Assembly (NCBI GenBank): GCA_030620095.1
Contig: JAUTXW010004705.1
Location: 340,001 to 404,000, forward strand
Length of the DNA: 64,000 bases
Reading direction: 5' to 3'
DNA from: Kuschelorhynchus macadamiae
Taxonomy: Eukaryota > Arthropoda > Insecta > Coleoptera > Curculionidae
Below, one piece after another: positions 11,561 through 64,000 of the stretch (position 1 is its first letter; each line of letters begins with the position of its first letter). The translations under genes and the position numbers were made by a program. The notes beneath the pieces are model-generated. The model was not told the DNA's origin and ran no database searches. It saw only the letters and a program-made list of their open reading frames with translations.

Positions 11561-12163
11561 CTTTGTTGATAAAATATGAACAAGTTTAGATTTTATTTTT
11601 TTCGTAATATCTAATTTCATAAAAAAAACAGAAATGCTTGCAATCGAATTTGTTTTTGCGTTTCTTTTTTGCTATTTCCTATATATAAATGTTTTTTTTT
11701 AGTTGCATGTTTTAATAGATGTATTCAGAACATATGAGTACAATGAAATGATTTTTTAAACAATGATCAATTTAATTTTAATTAAAATATTTTAATGTAG
11801 GCTGTCAGACGCCAGCTGGGACTTTATGTATTTCATACGGGTGGTTCAGGGTTAGGCAGTAAATGGTACTAGATTTGATGGAATTGTTTTAATGTCAGTA
11901 GATCTGTTCCATCTAAATTCATATTTGCAAATTTTATAGAGCAAAAGACGTAAAAGGTTTGCAACACTGCTTGAACATGATATAATAAACCGAACGTATG
12001 ATATCGCGCATTCCCGCCTGGCTCTGCTACGTCATCGCGTGATTAACGCCGGCCGTCATTGACCTTTGGCCATATGATTTCAGTGCATTTTCAGTTGATG
12101 TTTAAAAGTGTTTGCGGATTTTTGTGTCCTTTTTTGTATTTATTTAATTAAACATCAATAAAT

Positions 12164-12370
12164 ATGAGATTTGCTGATTTTGATAGGAATATAAGGTTTT
12201 TTACTTTCCCTAAAGACAAAAAATGTTTAGGTAAATGGACACGCTTGTGTAAACGTAAAGCTAAATTTAATACAAATTTGGTGTGGATTTGTTTAAGGCA
12301 TTTTGTTAAAGATGACTATATGTCATTAATCTATATAAAAAAGACAACAATACAAATCTGGACGAAATAG
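12164..12370 (+). pseudogene. THAP-type zinc-finger relic
   Basis: A 68-residue open frame includes FFTFPKDKKCLGKWTRLCKR and WICLRHFVKDDY. These match the THAP C2CH core (aromatic-FPxD, Trp, Cys, then CxxHF). The N-terminal CxxC that begins a functional THAP zinc site is not present, and no downstream domain is attached. THAP domains occur in P-element transposases and in host DNA-binding proteins. This is probably a fragment of one of these; which one is not clear. Confidence 0.6.
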
Positions 12371-13454
12371 TCGACATTTTTAATAAAAAAAGAATTTTTC
12401 AATTAGAATAAGGCTAAATTGTACTGTTTCTGTAATACATATAATATAGAAGCAAACGGCAGCTTTTGCACATAAAGGTTAAACGTGTTTAGTGTGTGTT
12501 GTTTTATTCCCTCTCATACCTGCATTTTTTTTTAATTAGACCTCTTCCCCTCAAACGAGACTTATTTACGTCTCTGTACTTATCAAAAAACACAGATATT
12601 ATAGCATTTTTTAGTTTTAAATTAAAATAACATTATACAATTGAATACTGTCGGATTTTATACAACCTTAACTCTTTCTTTAGTGTGTTTTTTGTATTTT
12701 TGTTAGATAAATATATAACTACCATGTCATACGTTTTTTATTTTAGTGAGTTATTGTCAATGAAAAAAATGGTAATATAATGTCTAAACGCTAGAAACAA
12801 CATGCATCTCCATAACCGGTCGCAATTGAGACCGTCTAGATATCATACCTTACGTTTGTTATACCATGCTGCTTATAGATCTAACTTATATTTTAAACCG
12901 ATTTTTTATTGCCGAAAGTTTATACCTTCTCTCTCTCTCTTCTTTATAATTCTTTCTGTTGATTTCTTAATATTCTTTTATTGCTCTTGCATCATGTGGT
13001 TTTATGTATGATTTGCATGAAATTATAAAAAAAAACTCAATAGTTTTAGGAAAATTATTTATGGACATATAAATAGAAACCTAAATACTACTGAAATATG
13101 TACAAAAAAGTTATTTACAAATTATTTAGTTACTACAATTGAAGAATGGCTTATCTAAAGTCATAAATAAGATTATGTACAAAAATAAATTATTTACATT
13201 ACAATGGCAGTGATACTATCTAAATATATAAAATGTACAAATTATGGTAAAACTAATACTTTTTGTGTCGACTTATCATATATTTGGACATATTTTTGAA
13301 TGAATAATTTTGTACTGTTTTTACAAATTTTGATACCAGTAAAATTATTTGAATTCAATGGCACCACGTCGTAATAAATAGGCTGTTAATTTATTTCTCT
13401 TTGTATACTTTTTCTGAAACGAACATATTTACTTATTTAAATAAACAATCATTT
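12371..13454. other. Intergenic, nothing recognised
   Basis: AT-rich sequence between the THAP relic and the laminin 3' flank. It may include the laminin polyadenylation region. No gene is seen. Confidence 0.4.
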
Positions 13455-13850
13455 TAATGCAAAAGAGGAGAAAGCTATATATATTCCACAGATTAACAGA
13501 TATTTGTAATTTTTAATCAGAAACATAATATTCTGATAAAAATTGTGTAGTATTTTCAAGATACATGATGGAAGAACTTTGTATATAAATAAAAATATGA
13601 GTTCCTCTTGTGAATTGAAAGGGTTGAGAATTAAGATCTGAAAAGAAAAAAAAATGCTTAAGATTCATTTCAATTCCAAAGAGAAAAAGCTATATATATA
13701 ACAATAAATTAACAGATATTTGTAATTTTTAATAAAAATAATAATATTCTAATTCAAAATGTGTAGTATTTGCAGCATACAAATTAAAAGAACTTTGTGT
13801 ATAAATAAAAATATGAGTTTCTCTTGCGAATTGAAATGAGATTTGAGACT
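13455..13850. repeat. Tandem duplication (about 215-bp period) beside the laminin stop codon
   Basis: Two diverged copies, about 13458-13630 and 13675-13848. Both run from AGCTATATATAT through TTAACAGATATTTGTAATTT, then GTGTAGTATTT, and end ATAAATAAAAATATGAGTT. On the minus strand this begins about 30 nt past the laminin stop, so it probably lies in the 3'-UTR. Confidence 0.75.
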
Positions 13851-13878
13851 TGCATCTTAGCGACATATTAGGCTTGTC

Positions 13879-61537
<47,659 letters not shown>

Positions 61538-62510
61538 CTGCGGATATGGAATAAAAACACAGTCAATAAAAATATTTAAAAATAAAATTGATTTTAAATC
61601 TTAAGAATAATTTTACTACCAATAATTAATTAATTGCATCTATTTTTCGTATTTTACATTTTGTCACGTCATCGGATAAATCGGCAATTACGACATTGAA
61701 TGTCTGAATATATAAGCGAAATAAAGGAGTCTGTATATTGTGTATACTATCAGCTAACAGCAAAACATTATGTTTCCGAATAAATAGGCGTCATCAGTGC
61801 TCGTTAATTAAAATACAGAAGAAAGAAGTTCTTTCCTCTTCCTCTTCAGTACGTACAGAGTAAGTTTCTATAAACCTATACACTGTAAATTAATTTCATT
61901 TTTTCAAGTTATTACCCATAGACATAATAACAGAGAGACGGAATTCTTTTGATTAAACGCAATCACGCATTTTTAAAATTATTACTTGTTTGGTCCATTT
62001 TCGTGTGGTTGATTTGGTTGATCCGACAAAGTATTGCGAACTATCTTACATCGTACACATATATGTACTCAAAAAATAAACTTTATATTTCGTGGTAAAA
62101 TAAAATTTAATTTTTAAGGTTGTTCCAATACTGTAATAATAACTTTAATTTTACAGCGTTGGCTTTTGTGGTATCCGGCAAGGAAGAGATAAAGCGCGGG
62201 ACACGAAAGAAAACCGGGCGGAGTCAATCGGTTTAGGAAGGTCGGCCAAGAAATCTCTTTAAACCAGTGGTGTCCCGTCGTTCTTTAAATAATATAGCAT
62301 TCCTTTTCGTGTACCGGACTTCTATATCTCTTTGTGTCGCAAAAACGGCTAACTTTCGAATTTTAAAATGATTTAATTTTGATTTTTCTTGATCGATTTA
62401 CCTATAAATATATTTTTTCTTGAGTTCTGTCATTAACGGTTCCCGCCTACGTCCACTATTATTGGACTACCCAGTATAGTGATACACGATTTACAAGTCC
62501 AGATTTTACA
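61538..62510. other. Laminin intron with dispersed repeat copy B
   Basis: 61918-62060 is a diverged copy of the repeat at 24265-24410. The rest is unassigned. Confidence 0.45.
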
Positions 62511-63213
62511 AGGGCAGCCAGCATCAGATCCAGTGAACGAGATTTATCAAAATTTTAATTTGTGCAGTTCGACTTTGGGCTACTCGGGTATGCCAAAAGT
62601 GGCCGTCTGTCTCCGTTTGTCATATTCCTTTATACAGGGGCCGTCATTGTGAAGTACTATACAAGGCTTTTTCTAATTGCATGCTGATGTTAAAGGGGGT
62701 GTTTTTATGTTCAAAAGTCTTAACTTTTGAGATACAGGATGGTAAAGTTTAAAAAGAAAACATTTTTTTTCATCCTAATTGTGATGCTATAGTAGATAAC
62801 TGCATGAAATTTGATACACGACTTCTATCTAATTTCAAAAATTGATTGTTAATAAAAAATGCCCTTTTATGCATAAAAGACGTGTATCAAATTTCACACA
62901 GTTATTTATCTATAATAGCATCGGAATTAGGATTTTAAAAAAAATGTTTTTTTAAAACCCTGTATATCCAAAGTTAAGACTTTTAGGTTCATATTAAACT
63001 TTTTCCTTAAAAAGGTCCAAGAATCACCCCCCTTTAACATTAACACGCAATTAGGAAACGCCCTATATAGTATTTTACAATGACGCCCCAACAAAGTAAT
63101 ATGACAGACGGAGACAAACGGTCACTTTTGGCATACCTGAATAGCCCAAAGTAGAACTGCATAAGTTAAAAATTTGATAAATCTTGTTCACTGGAATCAG
63201 TGCTGGCTCCCCT
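62511..63213. repeat. About 700-bp near-perfect palindrome (foldback element)
   Basis: The left arm beginning GGGCAGCCAGCATCAG (62513) matches the inverse of the right arm ending at 63212. Shared blocks include CCAGTGAACGAGATTTATCA, GGTATGCCAAAAGTGGCCGT and a TGATACACGAC/GACGTGTATCA pair near the centre. Arms of about 350 bp are separated by a tiny loop at about 62860. No ORF. Confidence 0.85.
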
Positions 63214-63239
63214 ACTATAACTACATTGATGTGTTAATT

Positions 63240-64000
63240 TTGGAAAAATATTATTTTGAAGCAGTTTATTGACAGCTACTTTATGAACAATTTTACAAAA
63301 TATACGAAAAAAAACCAAGCCATTTTTGAGGTTGACGGCTGTGATTCTAAGGGTTCGATTCCTTCTAAATCGTTGTCTTTCTCTGAAAATGATGAGGTTT
63401 TGTCGTCATTGCTTGAAGATCCCAGTGTCATAACTAAATCATCAATAACCGTTTGAGTTTTGCCATCTACTTCCAAGTATTTATCTTCAATAGAACGAAC
63501 ATGTTTAACATACGATTTCCAATTTTCAGCCGATATTGAGTCAATCGCTTCTAATGTTATTTTATTTAAATCTTTAATTGAAAGTTTACCGGTGTTGCGC
63601 TCTGCTAAGGCAGCCTTAAAGGTGTATAACCGAGGTTACGTAAAAGACTGTCAATTTTATACTCTCTAGGCTTGTTGGCTGATATTACTTGATATAATTG
63701 GTATTTTCTCCATGTTGGATCACATACAAGATTGTTCGATTTAAGCCGCGATATCATATGAGCTTTTAGTTGGCACTTTATCTTCTATGTGAGAATGATA
63801 AGACGCATTATCCATTACCACGACTGATTTGGGAGGAATGTTAGATAAAAGCTTCTCGAGCAACCACTTTTCAAAATTATCTCTATCTGTCTATGATAGT
63901 CGCCAGTTGTTAGTCCAGAAGGAAAGCTAAAGCAGCACCTGGAACAAATCCGGCTTCTGAACCCGCATGAACTATAATAAAGCGACTACTAGAGCAGATT
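63240..64000 (-). pseudogene. DDE transposase related to the Sailor-like family, cut by window edge
   Basis: The minus strand from 64000 reads SRFIIVHAGSEAGFVPGAAL (compare FIISHAGSSTGFLPGASLLF in copy 2). It then has NFEKWLLEKLLSNIPPKSVV and VVMDNASYHSH (second catalytic Asp), then after a frame change SNNLVCDPTWRKYQLYQVIS. It ends with ISAENWKSYVKHVRSIEDKY and a Ser/Asp/Glu-rich tail near 63300. It differs clearly from the two Sailor-like copies, so it is a separate family or lineage. Stops and frameshifts mark it as decayed; the 5' part is outside the window. Confidence 0.7.

Overview
This is AT-rich eukaryotic DNA, almost certainly from an insect. Two multi-exon animal genes with GT-AG introns are spread among many transposable elements: LINEs, Tc1/mariner-type elements, hAT, an Errantivirus-like LTR element with env, and Penelope-like remnants. 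A beetle or similar insect is plausible, but the species cannot be read from the sequence. There are no operons, CRISPR arrays or other prokaryotic features.

Only two host genes can be supported. Both are on the minus strand. (1) The 5' half of OPA1, the mitochondrial inner-membrane dynamin-like GTPase, lies at 9964-3727. It has ten phase-compatible coding exons (453 codons) from a predicted initiator to just past the G3 motif; the rest must lie beyond the left edge. (2) The 3' end of a laminin alpha-chain gene lies at 61537-13879. Nine exons whose phases all match encode 701 residues plus stop: the C-terminal part of one LG domain, then three further LG domains to the C-terminus (most simply LG2 partial, LG3, LG4, LG5). 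The exons total 2.1 kb in 47.7 kb of genomic sequence. The introns are large because of nested mobile elements.

Layout: 1-3.5 kb, LINE copies with a nested opposite LINE and a foldback MITE. 3.7-10 kb, OPA1 with a hAT remnant in one intron. 10-13.9 kb, intergenic MITE-like repeats and a THAP-domain relic, then the laminin stop codon with a duplicated 3' flank. 14-17.4 kb, a tail-to-tail 1 kb LINE palindrome. 18.4-23.6 kb, a large terminal-inverted-repeat element holding a palindromic tandem array, a DD41D mariner and a Penelope-like remnant between TA arrays. 25.4-28.3 kb, a DD37E element abutting a Sailor-like (about DD81-82E) element. 29-34.5 kb, a LINE interrupted by a second DD41D element whose transposase gene has a perfect 841-nt GT-AG intron. 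35-40 kb, a restriction-like-endonuclease LINE and a decayed Ty3/gypsy gag. 40.7-42.1 kb, a Tc1 DD34E element. 42.5-44.3 kb, the second Sailor-like copy. 44.5-45.1 kb, a 605-bp TA array. 45.4-47.2 kb, two more restriction-like-endonuclease LINE ends. 48.3-52.2 kb, a near full-length LINE with ORF1 and ORF2. 53.1-60.3 kb, an Errantivirus-like element with two nearly identical LTRs. 60.3-64 kb, a Penelope-like end, a 700-bp palindrome and the end of another DDE transposase.

The two genes do not act together; OPA1 remodels mitochondrial membranes and laminin alpha builds basement membrane. Most of the interest lies in the mobile elements: nesting, long inverted repeats inside a transcribed intron, an intron-bearing transposase, and a young-looking LTR element broken mainly at homopolymers.
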